From: Staphylococcus sp. NAM3COL9
Lineage (GTDB): Bacteria > Bacillota > Bacilli > Staphylococcales > Staphylococcaceae
Direction: 5' to 3'
Length of the DNA: 64,000 bases
NCBI RefSeq assembly: GCF_001431205.1
Contig: NZ_LGPC01000004.1
Coordinates: 62,001 to 126,000 of the forward strand
Part shown: piece by piece, positions 24,899 to 34,255 of the stretch
Layout: the number at the start of each line of letters is the position of its first letter
Numbering within the stretch: the first letter of the stretch is position 1
The notes under the pieces: generated by a model
The model's input: the letters and a program-made list of their open reading frames with translations, nothing else
Databases searched by the model: none
What the model was told of the DNA's origin: nothing
Program-made: the position numbers and the translations under genes

Positions 24899-25822
24899 AT
24901 GAAAGCTGAATTACTAAAAGAAAGCGTACAATCAACTTTTGGAGAAGGCCCTTTATGGGACGACGAAAATCAATGCTTATTTTGGATAGACAATATAGAA
25001 AATAAAATCTGTGCATATTATCCCCACTCTAATCAATATACTTTTTACCAACTTCAGAAATCTCCAATGTCACTTGCTAAATATTCACAGAATGAACTTA
25101 TAGTGATTATGAAAGATGGGTTTTATCTGTATGATTTAGAAAAAGAATTATTAAAAGAGATTTTCAAACCAGTGGATTTAAATAATAAAATACTTTTAAA
25201 TGATGCTAAGTGTGATCCTCAAGGCAGACTTTGGGCAGGGACAGTTAACGATGACTTTAGATTGTTTAAAGAAAGCCAAGATAGCACTCAAACTGAATTT
25301 CATGGCCAAATTGCAAAGCTTTATCGCGTAGAAAAGGATTTTTCTTATATTGAAACAGCAAAAGAGAAAGTAACACTTTCTAATGGGCTAGATTGGGATC
25401 CTGTTCGCAACATTATGTATTATATTGATTCTGCTAACCAATCAGTTTGTCAATTTAATTATGATTCAAAAACTGGTCAAATTTCAAATGAAGAGACTGT
25501 TTATACCTTTAAAGAATCAGATGGCTTACCCGACGGCATGACAATAGATCAGGAAGGCATGTTGTATGTTGCTTTATTCAAAGGAGGCGTAGTAGCAAAA
25601 ATCGATCCTTTCCATAAAAAATGGACACACAGTATTACTTTACCAACTTCTACTGTTACTTCTTGTGCGTTCGGTGGAGAAAATTTAAAAACTTTATTTA
25701 TGACTACGGCATTAGCGCCATTAAATGCGTATGAAAGAAGCCAAGAACCGACGGCAGGATGCATGTTCTCAGTCGATTTAGTAGTTGGTGGATATAAAAC
25801 GAATATATTCAAAACAACTTAA
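24899..25822 (+). CDS. SMP-30/gluconolactonase/regucalcin-family lactonase
   Basis: 307 residues, six-bladed beta-propeller. Visible metal-site signatures: FGEGPLWDD (Glu18), LLNDAKCDPQGRLWAGT near 100-116, LSNGLDWDP near 160 and LPDGMTID near 210. AGGAGG lies before the ATG. The family hydrolyses sugar or xenobiotic lactones with a divalent metal; staphylococcal Drp35 is a relative. No operon partner; substrate unknown. Confidence 0.88.
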   Translation: MKAELLKESVQSTFGEGPLWDDENQCLFWIDNIENKICAYYPHSNQYTFYQLQKSPMSLAKYSQNELIVIMKDGFYLYDLEKELLKEIFKPVDLNNKILLNDAKCDPQGRLWAGTVNDDFRLFKESQDSTQTEFHGQIAKLYRVEKDFSYIETAKEKVTLSNGLDWDPVRNIMYYIDSANQSVCQFNYDSKTGQISNEETVYTFKESDGLPDGMTIDQEGMLYVALFKGGVVAKIDPFHKKWTHSITLPTSTVTSCAFGGENLKTLFMTTALAPLNAYERSQEPTAGCMFSVDLVVGGYKTNIFKTT

Positions 25823-25956
25823 AATGTGTTGGAGTTTATTTCATGAATAAAATTCAGTATATGATACCAATTTCAAGCAGAGTTTTTGTACTTTTTTACT
25901 TGAAAAACCAACTACACTCATAGAACAAATTACTTCATTATATTAAAAAATATTAC

Positions 25957-25999
25957 TGACACCCCCCTTCACTCTATCTACTAGTGAAGGGGGGTGTCA
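25957..25999. terminator. bidirectional intrinsic terminator
   Basis: A perfect GC-rich stem (TGACACCCCCCTTCACT) around a short loop lies between convergent genes. Confidence 0.88.
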
Positions 26000-26059
26000 T
26001 TTGTTTTATAGAGTCTAGGGGTAAAATGTGTATTTATACATTGACCAATACTTAACTAT

Positions 26060-27481
26060 TTATTTCTGCTGACCATTCATCTTAATGGCATAAAACAAAT
26101 AATATATCATACCAATCATAAACCAAATCAATGTATAGAATTTAGCTTGTCCGCTTAATCCCCAAAATACTGCAAATACACAGATAAAGATAAATATCGG
26201 CATAACAGGATAAAGTGGTAATTTAAATGCTGGTTCTGGTAAATCTTTACCTTCTCTTTTACGTAATGCATAAATTCCAATTGTCACAAACATGAATGCG
26301 ACGAGCGCACCTGCTGAAATCAATTCCGCTAAAAATCCAAATGGAAATACAGATCCAATAATTACTGCTACAATCGTTAAGATCACTAAAGAACGATTAG
26401 GTTGATTTTTCTTATTTAATTTCCCTAACCAAGACGGAAGGATGCCATCACGGCCAAATGAATAAAGTAAACGTGAACCGGCAAGCATCATACCAATAAG
26501 TGCCGTAAACATACCTATGACTGATACAGCCTGTACGATAACAGCAACTGTGCCATGTCCACTCATACGTAGTGCCCAGCCTACTGGCTCTGCATTACCT
26601 TTGTATGCTGAGTAATCAAACATACCCACTAATACGAGTGATACAGCAACAAATAATCCAACTGCGATGAGTAGTGATCCTAAGATACCTCGAGGCATTG
26701 TTTTCTGTGGGTTAATTGCTTCTCCAGAATTGGCTGCAATAGAATCAAAACCGATATAAGCAATGAAAATAATTGAGCTGCCTGCGTAAATACCTTGCCA
26801 ACCACCAAAGGCGCCTGTTGCTGTTTCTTTGTATTCAGGAATAAATGGTATGTAGTTTCCAATATTAATAACAGATAAACCTACGATAAGAAATAATAAA
26901 ATCGCTAATATTTTTAACACAACAAGTATATTTTGTATGCGTGCTGTTTCTGATGCACCTCTCGCTAACAACAGTGCTGTGATAATAATTACAATTGCTG
27001 CAATAATATCCATTATGCCACCGTTAGTTCCAAGTGAATTAGACAACATGTCTGGCAATGATATATGGAAGGGGTCTAAAAGCCCTCTTAAATTAGCTGA
27101 AAAACCTGATGCTACAAAAGAAACTGCAATAATATACTCTGCAATAAGCGCCCACCCTACTATCCAACCAAAAAACTCGCCGAACAATATACTAATCCAA
27201 GTATAAGCTGAACCTGCGAATGGCATCACAGAAGCCATCTCAGCATATACGAAAGCTACAAGTGCCGCTACTATAGCTGATACTAAAAATGAAAGTGTCA
27301 CAGATGGACCTGTATGATCTGCAGCTACGACACCTGGTAGTGTAAAAATAGCAGTCGATACAATCGTTCCGACGCCTAATGCTAAAAAGTCCCTCACACG
27401 AAGTGTTCGCTCTAAATTTGACTCTTTATTTTGATAACGGGATAAATCTTCTTTCCGAAATACTCTTTTAATGATACTCAT
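26060..27481 (-). CDS. APC-superfamily amino-acid permease, cationic amino acid transporter type
   Basis: 473 residues with 12 helices. GVGTIVSTAIFTLPGVVAA near the first helix, the EMASVMPFAGSAYTWI segment and FIAYIGFDSIAANSGEAINPQ near helix 6 mark the CAT/YfnA-like group. AAGGAG precedes the ATG. Import of a neutral or cationic amino acid is the likely role; specificity not visible. Confidence 0.9.
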   Translation of the reverse strand: MSIIKRVFRKEDLSRYQNKESNLERTLRVRDFLALGVGTIVSTAIFTLPGVVAADHTGPSVTLSFLVSAIVAALVAFVYAEMASVMPFAGSAYTWISILFGEFFGWIVGWALIAEYIIAVSFVASGFSANLRGLLDPFHISLPDMLSNSLGTNGGIMDIIAAIVIIITALLLARGASETARIQNILVVLKILAILLFLIVGLSVINIGNYIPFIPEYKETATGAFGGWQGIYAGSSIIFIAYIGFDSIAANSGEAINPQKTMPRGILGSLLIAVGLFVAVSLVLVGMFDYSAYKGNAEPVGWALRMSGHGTVAVIVQAVSVIGMFTALIGMMLAGSRLLYSFGRDGILPSWLGKLNKKNQPNRSLVILTIVAVIIGSVFPFGFLAELISAGALVAFMFVTIGIYALRKREGKDLPEPAFKLPLYPVMPIFIFICVFAVFWGLSGQAKFYTLIWFMIGMIYYLFYAIKMNGQQK

Positions 27482-27676
27482 TTTGTATAACTCCTTGTTG
27501 TTTTAAAAATAAACATGTTCTTAAGTATAATGATTTTCGAATACAATGTACATGTTGTTTTAAGAAGAAATTAAATAAATTGAGAATGATAATTGTTGAA
27601 TTTTGTATAATTGAGGAAATATTTGAGCATAAAGTGACAAAATCAAACATATGATAAAGTCGCCTAATCCCTAATA

Positions 27677-27838
27677 TATAATATGGATGTCGCCTATCTC
27701 TCAGGCGTCAATTTAGACGTTGAGAGGGGGTGAGCTAGAATGGTAGCATTTTTTATAAATGTCTTTGCCACAATCATCAGTGGTTGCATCATCGCCATGT
27801 TTGCACAATGGCTTCGTAATCGTGGCGAAAAACAATAG
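27677..27838 (+). CDS. Fst-family type I toxin with structured leader
   Basis: The ORF itself is 27740-27838: MVAFFINVFATIISGCIIAM followed by FAQWLRNRGEKQ, 32 residues with one membrane helix and a charged tail, the Fst/Ldr-like pattern of staphylococcal and enterococcal type I toxins. The leader begins after a TATAAT-like box at 27677. It can fold CGCCT/AGGCG (27691-27707) or, exclusively, CTCTCA/TGAGAG (27697-27726), the latter hiding the GAGAGGGGGTGAG ribosome site. A long terminator follows. Confidence 0.8.
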
Positions 27839-27960
27839 GCGATAACGTAAGCCACACCATAAAAAGCCCTCACTATTCTCTCCAGTAGTGAGGGCTTTTT
27901 ATGGTGAATTTAATGGTAACATTTTTTATAAATATATTATAATCACAGCGGTCTTAAAAA
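27839..27960 (-). ncRNA. predicted antisense antitoxin RNA
   Basis: Not seen directly. By family rule the antitoxin RNA is made from the strand opposite the toxin, starting to the right of the shared terminator and overlapping the toxin mRNA. Its ends and promoter are not determined here. Confidence 0.3.
27856..27905. terminator. bidirectional terminator of the type I toxin-antitoxin locus
   Basis: A perfect stem of about 20 bp (AAAAAGCCCTCACTA core, extended by CACCAT/ATGGTG) around a 10-base loop with A/T runs on both sides. In Fst-type loci toxin mRNA and antisense RNA converge and share such a terminator. Confidence 0.85.
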
Positions 27961-28107
27961 TCAATTAAAAATATAATTATTCATAAAATAGCGATTCAGG
28001 TTACTTTAAAGTGCGTACTTACATTTTCACTTAATTATCGGTAATATAACTAATATAAACATTATTTAAAAATATTTTTACATCAAACACAGAAAAGAGG
28101 AACAACT

Positions 28108-28941
28108 ATGCAATATATTGACTTTTATAACGGTAATGCTATGCCTCAACTTGGTTTAGGCGTTTTTAGAGTAGAAAATGATGACACTGCAAAAGATGCA
28201 GTGAAACACGCGATTATCAACGGCTATCGCAGTATTGATGCCGCTTTAGTTTACGGAAATGAAGAAATGGTGGGTCGTGGTATACAAGAGGGTATCGAGG
28301 CAGCTGGTATTCAAAGAGAAGACTTATTTATCACATCAAAACTTTGGTTTGATAGTTTTGGCAAAGACAATGTAGAAAAAGGATATCAAACTTCTATAGA
28401 TAACTTAGGTCTAGACTACTTAGATCTTTACCTTATTCATTGGCCAGGCACAGATGAGTCTATCATGATTGAAACTTGGAAAGGTATGGAGGCTTTATAT
28501 GAATCAGGCAAAGTTAAAAATATTGGTGTAAGTAACTTCAATATTGAACATTTAGAAGTGTTAAAATCACAAACTTCTATTAAACCTGTCATCAATCAAG
28601 TCGAGTTTCATCCTTACTTTACACAACAAGAATTGAGAACTTACTTAGATTCTGAATCTATATACACGGAGTCATGGTCTCCATTAATGAACGCGGAGAT
28701 TTTAACAGATCAAACAATCAATGCGATTGCAGAAGAAATTGGAAAATCTCCAGCACAAGTTGTTATTAGATGGAATATTGAACATGGTATCGTAACAATA
28801 CCTAAATCAATTACACCTCATAGAATAGTAGAAAACATTAATATCTTCGATTTCTCATTAACAGCTGATCAAATGGAACGTATTGATGCATTAAACGAAA
28901 ATAAGAGAATTGGACCTAATCCATTAGAATTAAATGGCTAA
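28108..28941 (+). CDS. aldo/keto reductase
   Basis: 277 residues, AKR5-like (2,5-diketo-gluconate reductase/methylglyoxal reductase group). The catalytic tetrad is complete: Asp44 and Tyr49 (IDAALVYGNE), Lys78 (TSKLW), His111 (LIHWP). The NADPH-binding IPKS..HRIVENI motif is near the C-terminus. AAGAGG precedes the ATG. NADPH-dependent reduction of aldehydes; substrate unknown. Confidence 0.9.
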   Translation: MQYIDFYNGNAMPQLGLGVFRVENDDTAKDAVKHAIINGYRSIDAALVYGNEEMVGRGIQEGIEAAGIQREDLFITSKLWFDSFGKDNVEKGYQTSIDNLGLDYLDLYLIHWPGTDESIMIETWKGMEALYESGKVKNIGVSNFNIEHLEVLKSQTSIKPVINQVEFHPYFTQQELRTYLDSESIYTESWSPLMNAEILTDQTINAIAEEIGKSPAQVVIRWNIEHGIVTIPKSITPHRIVENINIFDFSLTADQMERIDALNENKRIGPNPLELNG

Positions 28942-29017
28942 TAAAAATACAGCATGCTATGCTGTAAGTACAAATTAACAATTGCACAGTAGCAGTCTGA
29001 TATCTAGTAAACCTAGT

Positions 29018-29075
29018 GGGAGCGGCAATACGTAATCAAATTTCAACTTTTGATTTCTGTTCCGCTCTCATTTTT
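29018..29075. terminator. intrinsic terminator in a dispersed hairpin repeat
   Basis: GGGAGCGG pairs with CCGCTCTC and AATCAAA with TTTGATT, followed by ATTTTTATG. The sequence is the same type as the GGGAGTAGGATAGAAATC hairpin at 45604-45646, the common staphylococcal GGGAGTGGGACAGAAAT-like intergenic element. Confidence 0.7.
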
Positions 29076-29226
29076 ATGTTGTCATTTATATTTCTAATAA
29101 TTTTTAATATTCTAGACACACTTTAGTCCCCTCTCTCACTAAAAAGGCTACTGATAAAGTTATAATAACCCTATCAATAGCCTTAATTTACTAACCTTAT
29201 TATTCAATTGAAATTAAATTCAAACA

Positions 29227-29523
29227 CTATTTCATACGGTTCAATATCTCTTCTTGAAGTACTTCCAACGCTTCATTGTAATCTGTGTTTGTGTTCTCTT
29301 TTGCATTTACAACTAATAAATCTATAAGTTCAATGTCACTCTTTTCGCTCACTTCATTTTCAAATTGGTGTAAATGCTCTTCTGAAGTTTTTGTGTTTTG
29401 CTTTTCTATTTGATAATATTGATCGGCTCCTAGTCCACCTTCCTCAATCATCACAGAAATACCGCTAGAACGTGTTTCATTCAATCTTTTAACTTTGATA
29501 CGTTTATTTTCACGAATAACCAT
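29227..29523 (-). CDS. hypothetical 98-residue charged protein
   Basis: GGAGGG lies just before the ATG. A basic N-terminus (IRENKRIKVKRLNE), a middle with GADQYYQIEK and an acidic helical C-terminus (DYNEALEVLQEEILNRMK) are visible. No membrane segment or known motif. Stands alone; not recognised. Confidence 0.6.
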   Translation of the reverse strand: MVIRENKRIKVKRLNETRSSGISVMIEEGGLGADQYYQIEKQNTKTSEEHLHQFENEVSEKSDIELIDLLVVNAKENTNTDYNEALEVLQEEILNRMK

Positions 29524-29860
29524 TTGAATCCCTCCTACATTATGCGCATTTTACAAACCCTTACTGCTTATAAACTACTTACATATCGCCACTGATGGAT
29601 TGAAATCAAATCGTCTTGATGTCTTTATTATATGTATTAAAGACTAAATTCAAGAATAAATATCTTTAAATAACTGCACCAATTCATTTCAATGTTTATT
29701 TAAGTGTAATACCCATAGTGTAAAAATACAATATCTTTGTTTACTTATCTATACCCTATGTTCAACGTGAATATATATTTTTGTGTTTTATTTTAATAAG
29801 TTACTGTCTGGTTGAAATAACATTTAACTGAATTATACTAAATTTAATGGTTAAATCAAT
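29524..29860. other. intergenic stretch, nothing recognised
   Basis: AT-rich; I see no ribosome-bound frame, terminator or repeat beyond the upstream region of the 98-residue gene. Confidence 0.45.
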
Positions 29861-30679
29861 TTATTTAGAAATCGCTCTTTTAAGTAGCCAAGCAAATGTT
29901 CTAATCGGTAATATAGCATGTAAAAAAAGCATAGGTTTGGCAATCAATCCAACTGTATAACGTGGTTTTGTATGATTGTTTTCTATAATTTTAACAATAC
30001 GTTTCGCAGCAACAGAAGGATGAGAAAACATGCCGGATTGATGTTGTTTATTCATCAATTGTGCCATATTTGAAGCTTTCGTTTCATATGGGCCACCTTT
30101 TGAAGATGTTTCTAAATAGTTAGCTGCAATTGGAGCCCAGTTAGTTTTTATACCACCAGGTTGAATGACAATAACGTCTATCCCAAAATCAGACAGCTCT
30201 AAGCGCAAACTTTCACTATACCCTTCTAAAGCATATTTTGAAGCATGATACCAAGATCCAAAATTGTTAGGCGTACGTCCACCGATAGATGAGATATTTA
30301 TAATCTTTCCTGAATTTTGATGACGCATTGAAGGTATAATTGCCTTCGTTATCTCAGATAAGCCAAATAAATTTACTTCAAATTGTTTTCTTGCCTCTTC
30401 AATTGATACGTCTTCAACAGCACCATATGACCCATACCCAGCATTGTTAACTAAAATATCTATATGGCCGTCTATATTAAGGACGTGATCAACCAAATTA
30501 TGAATTAAAGTTTGGTCTGTCACATCTAGATGGATTATTTTCACGTTATAAGCTAATAAAGATTTCATATTTTCTAAATTTCTTGCAGCAGCATAAACAC
30601 AGTAGTCTTTTTTAGCTAAAGCTTTAGCTGTTTCGTATCCAATACCACTACTTGCTCCTGTAACTACAGCTACTTTCAT
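29861..30679 (-). CDS. SDR-family oxidoreductase
   Basis: 272 residues from the ATG at 30679, chosen over the ATG at 30688 because AAAGG lies at normal distance. TGASSGIG cofactor motif at about 7-14, NNAGYGSYG, Ser in ISSIGG and YHASK catalytic Tyr/Lys. The C-terminal extension with KPMLFLHAILPIRTFAWLL is a hydrophobic tail seen in DltE/retinol-dehydrogenase-like SDRs, suggesting membrane association. Substrate unknown. Confidence 0.85.
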   Translation of the reverse strand: MKVAVVTGASSGIGYETAKALAKKDYCVYAAARNLENMKSLLAYNVKIIHLDVTDQTLIHNLVDHVLNIDGHIDILVNNAGYGSYGAVEDVSIEEARKQFEVNLFGLSEITKAIIPSMRHQNSGKIINISSIGGRTPNNFGSWYHASKYALEGYSESLRLELSDFGIDVIVIQPGGIKTNWAPIAANYLETSSKGGPYETKASNMAQLMNKQHQSGMFSHPSVAAKRIVKIIENNHTKPRYTVGLIAKPMLFLHAILPIRTFAWLLKRAISK

Positions 30680-30986
30680 TTTTATCATCCTTTAAGTTAA
30701 TTGTTTTAATTAATGCAAATTCAAATCATCATCGGTTAATATACCATAAATTAATATTTAGAAATAATTTTTCTAATGCATTAAAGTTCTGAATAAAAAC
30801 AGTAAAATATTAAATAGCTCGTTATAGAAATTAATAATTAAGTAACACTCATTATACTAATTTATGATGTATCTCCATTTTAATAAGTGTAAATATGAAA
30901 AGAAATGCAAGTTTTGAGTATATCAGAGATTTTCATTGACCACTATGTAATATAAACAAATTCTTCTCAAATTACTTTGAATATAA

Positions 30987-31032
30987 AAAACGACTGTTAA
31001 TTTTTTAATTAAAAATTAACAGTCGTTTTTAT
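30987..31032. terminator. strong intrinsic terminator
   Basis: A perfect stem (AAACGACTGTTAATTTTT with its complement) with A and T runs at its ends. It probably ends the leftward two-gene unit to its right. Confidence 0.85.
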
Positions 31033-31172
31033 ATCTAGGACTTATATCCTAGTATCAATTTTAATATTTATATAAATATTAAATCAAATCCCTCTAGCTC
31101 ATTGCTCACTAGAAATTCTATTCATGGCGTTAAAATCATAGTATGTATGGTGTTCTAACTTTTTAGATTTAC

Positions 31173-31691
31173 TTATTCCTTATTATTGATTTGTGCTTGT
31201 AACGATTGTGAATTAGATCGTGAAATATTGAGTAAATATACCGATTTTGCTAGTGATTGCTTACTATTGTTATAGGAAACTCCAGTTCGCTTAGAAAGTA
31301 TAACTGTAACGAGTGAACCTAACATCGCTACCACTGTAATTGTAATAAATGGCGACACAGTCGTAATTGGATTAACAAAAAAGATAATCACAGCAATAAA
31401 TATAGATACTACAGCAATACTAATTAATATTAACGTAGCATACATATATTGTGTTGCTTGTTTTAAATCTTTTTGAAATTGTTCTTTAGAGCGCTTGTAT
31501 TGAATATTGTTTTTATATAATTTCAAATCTTCATTTGCATCCATTGTTTGCGCAAAATCTACAATTTCTTTATTATCATCTTTTTTTAATTCCTCAATGA
31601 TTGGTTGATAACCAAAGGTAAGTGCAATTTTTTTTTCTTTTTCTGTACCCTTTGCAAGTCGATTCAATTCTTCTAATTTTTGTTGGTTCAT
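31173..31691 (-). CDS. unknown small membrane protein with two helices
   Basis: 172 residues from the ATG at 31691 (GGGAGTG upstream). The N-terminal half is charged and helical (KLEELNRLAKGTEKEKKIAL, FQKDLKQATQYM). Two adjacent transmembrane helices follow (ATLILISIAVVSIFIAVIIFF and FITITVVAMLGSLVTVIL), then a short cytoplasmic tail. Not recognised. It lies 106 bases downstream of the large coiled-coil gene on the same strand, and a terminator follows, so the two look like one unit. Confidence 0.6.
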   Translation of the reverse strand: MNQQKLEELNRLAKGTEKEKKIALTFGYQPIIEELKKDDNKEIVDFAQTMDANEDLKLYKNNIQYKRSKEQFQKDLKQATQYMYATLILISIAVVSIFIAVIIFFVNPITTVSPFITITVVAMLGSLVTVILSKRTGVSYNNSKQSLAKSVYLLNISRSNSQSLQAQINNKE

Positions 31692-31796
31692 TGTTTTCAC
31701 TCCCATATTGTTTAATATTGATCCGCGTTATTAAGCTAGTGCTCATTTATCTATTGGGTCTACTATTTTGTTAACAATAGGTGCTTCTAAACATTA

Positions 31797-33722
31797 TTAT
31801 TTCTTTTGTGGCTCTTCTGTTTTGTGTGAATTTTGAACTTTAGTTTGCGTGTCTGTAGTGCTGTCATGTTTTTCTTGGGCATTAGCTACGTGACTACCAA
31901 ACAAAGTACCAGAACCTAACAAGGCACATAAAAAGAGACCACCTAACCAAGTGAAGAATGTTGGTTTTTTTCTACGTTCATAGCGCTTTGCTTTTTCAAC
32001 ATCATCGTCTAACAAGTTGCCTATATCGATGTTTTGCGGTTCAACACCTTTATTAAAATTCGATTGATTTAAATCATTATTTGAAAAACTTAAAGCTTGT
32101 TGTTTAATTTCCATTGCACGTGCTGAAATACTTAAACTTGTTTGGTTACTTTGTTCTAATTGTTGATTTAAGCGGTCTAAATGACTTCTATTATTTTGAA
32201 GTTCCATTTCTTTAGAACGGATTGATTCATCTTTATCAGTGCTTTCTCTTTTCGATTTTTCTAATTCTACTCTTAGCCAATTAATTTCATCTGTCATTTG
32301 TGAGTCTTTTAATTCATAATCAGTTACTTTTTGATTCACTGCCAAATCTAAACGTTCATTAAATGTTGATTCGTTATGAATTAAGTCTTGTTCTAACTTA
32401 CTAATCTCGCCTCTAAGTTTATCGACATCTTCACTTCTTTTTTGAACTAATGTTTCTACATCTTTTTCCATAATATTTTGAAGTTCCGACTTTTTAGTAT
32501 CAATCGTCTCTTGATGATGTTGGACGATGTCATCTACAATTTTAGAAATATGCAAATCATAGTTGTTTTTTACATTGGCATCTAATACTTTGATTTGATT
32601 ATGATAGGCATTTTTTGTTTTATCTAATAATGTCTTTTCATATTCACGAATACGATTTGTTAAAATAGGTCTTTCTTCTCTTTCTATTTTTTCTTGCATA
32701 TCTCGGCGTGCTTTTTCGCTACGTTCATTTTTACCTGTTTCAAATTCTTTTTCTAATTTTTTAGTTTGTTCTTCAACTTTATTTGGAATAACACCTAAAT
32801 CTTCTTGGAATTTACTTTCTATTTGTGTGTATGATTTATGATATTGAGAATCATTCGATTTATAATTACGCGTTTTATCCGCTTCAATACTTTTGCTCCA
32901 TAAATCAGTAACAAGTTGATTGAATATACCGTTTATAATATCTTCTCTCTTTTTTTGTAAAACTACTAATTTGTCATTTTTTGTTTTATTAAAGTCATCT
33001 TCAGTTAATTGCTCAAGCTTTTGGTAAGTTGGCAATACTTTGTCATTATAACCTTTGTCATCGACAATACTTCTAAATTCTAAATTTTCATCATCTAAAT
33101 AAACTTTATCTATAAGTGAATCCAGCGTGCTATATAGATTATCTTTTAAAAATTGAATGTCTGAAAAATCTTCGTTTTTGTTAATAGACATAATGTGTTT
33201 TTTCTTTTTTTCATTAGAGAATTTTTGCTTAGCACCACGTTTATTTTTATTTTGAATTTGTTTTATAATCGCATCTTTCAATGGTTGTAACATTTCAAAT
33301 TTTAAGCCCTTACTGATATCAGAAATATCAAAATCAGGTATGTTTAGCTCTTTTAAGATTTCATTATTTATAACGTTCACTTTAAATTCATTTTCATGTG
33401 GTATATAAATCCTTAAACCAAAATTACAGTCAAGGCGTTTATTTTCTTTTATGTTATGTAAGGAAGTTAAGTCTGTAACACAGTATTCTTGATCTTCAAA
33501 TATTTTAAAAGGCTCATTTTCATCATTGTGATCTATCGTCACATCAAAAGATTGCACAATTTTAGAGGAACATAAAATTTGTTTGAAAGATTCCACAGCA
33601 CTTCCTTTGGAATATCCTTTTCTCAATACTGGTGCAACGATTGGTACAATATATATTTCCGTTTCTCCTGCAAGTACATGGTCTATTTCTAAAGAACTAA
33701 TATCTAAAACGTTATTGCTCAT
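31797..33722 (-). CDS. large coiled-coil protein with C-terminal membrane anchor, unknown
   Basis: 641 residues. Residues 1-150 look globular and strand-rich (EIYIVPIVAPVLRKG, LRIYIPHENEFKVNVINNEI). About 170-520 is almost continuous charged coiled coil (KKLEKEFETGKNERSEKARR, KLRGEISKLEQDLIHNE). After a low-complexity linker a basic stop (ERRKKP) and one helix (FFTWLGGLFLCALLGSGTLF, about 589-608) precede a polar tail. The topology is cytoplasmic coil, C-anchored, short outer tail. I do not recognise the family. The downstream membrane protein is its likely partner. Confidence 0.6.
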   Translation of the reverse strand: MSNNVLDISSLEIDHVLAGETEIYIVPIVAPVLRKGYSKGSAVESFKQILCSSKIVQSFDVTIDHNDENEPFKIFEDQEYCVTDLTSLHNIKENKRLDCNFGLRIYIPHENEFKVNVINNEILKELNIPDFDISDISKGLKFEMLQPLKDAIIKQIQNKNKRGAKQKFSNEKKKKHIMSINKNEDFSDIQFLKDNLYSTLDSLIDKVYLDDENLEFRSIVDDKGYNDKVLPTYQKLEQLTEDDFNKTKNDKLVVLQKKREDIINGIFNQLVTDLWSKSIEADKTRNYKSNDSQYHKSYTQIESKFQEDLGVIPNKVEEQTKKLEKEFETGKNERSEKARRDMQEKIEREERPILTNRIREYEKTLLDKTKNAYHNQIKVLDANVKNNYDLHISKIVDDIVQHHQETIDTKKSELQNIMEKDVETLVQKRSEDVDKLRGEISKLEQDLIHNESTFNERLDLAVNQKVTDYELKDSQMTDEINWLRVELEKSKRESTDKDESIRSKEMELQNNRSHLDRLNQQLEQSNQTSLSISARAMEIKQQALSFSNNDLNQSNFNKGVEPQNIDIGNLLDDDVEKAKRYERRKKPTFFTWLGGLFLCALLGSGTLFGSHVANAQEKHDSTTDTQTKVQNSHKTEEPQKK

Positions 33723-34157
33723 TACATGTCATCCTTCCATTCGAGTTATTGTTTAAAATGTTGGTAATAATACTTAAATGTTTCATTTTATGTTTAACCG
33801 TTGTTCAAGAAGCAATATAATAATTGATTGAGTCGTTACGTATATAAAAATATGTTCGATAATAAATGGATCAATTGGTAAATTCATGTAAAACAAAATT
33901 TTAAATGTCACAACAAAAACATATTATAAAACCTAGCTTATATATATATCGTAACATTTGCACAATTAATAATTATTAATTATCAGAATTCTATGATAAC
34001 ATATTAATTAAAGTTATAATACGAACTTTTATAAAGAAAATATTAATTATAATTACTAGTTGTAAATAATTGTTGTTTTAAAAATTTACAATTGTTTTTT
34101 ATGTAATGGTCATAAACTACGTCCAATTACTCTACTGTTCAGAAAATGATTTATAAT
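33723..34157. other. AT-rich upstream region of the coiled-coil gene
   Basis: No supported gene. Very AT-rich with several short inverted stretches; it presumably carries the promoter of the leftward unit. Confidence 0.45.
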
Positions 34158-34202
34158 TAAAAAAGAGTGTTCAGAAAATGATTATTTTCTGAACACTCTC
34201 AT
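34158..34202. terminator. intrinsic terminator with upstream partial direct repeat
   Basis: GAGTGTTCAGAAAAT pairs perfectly with ATTTTCTGAACACTC around GATT. A second GTTCAGAAAATGATT copy lies 32 bases to the left, so the arm is duplicated. A-runs on the minus-strand exit side support termination of the condensation-domain gene. Confidence 0.8.
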
Positions 34203-34255
34203 TCAAATTTTATAATTGTCTATGTTTTAAATTCTACGACTTAGTATTCAATGCT

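Noticed and set aside
25549..25812. Minus-strand frame inside the lactonase gene
   Set aside because: Shadow of the SMP-30 frame; no supporting signals.
30840..31150. tRNA or small RNA gene in the gap near 31 kb
   Set aside because: Only a terminator hairpin is visible; no cloverleaf or conserved T-loop.
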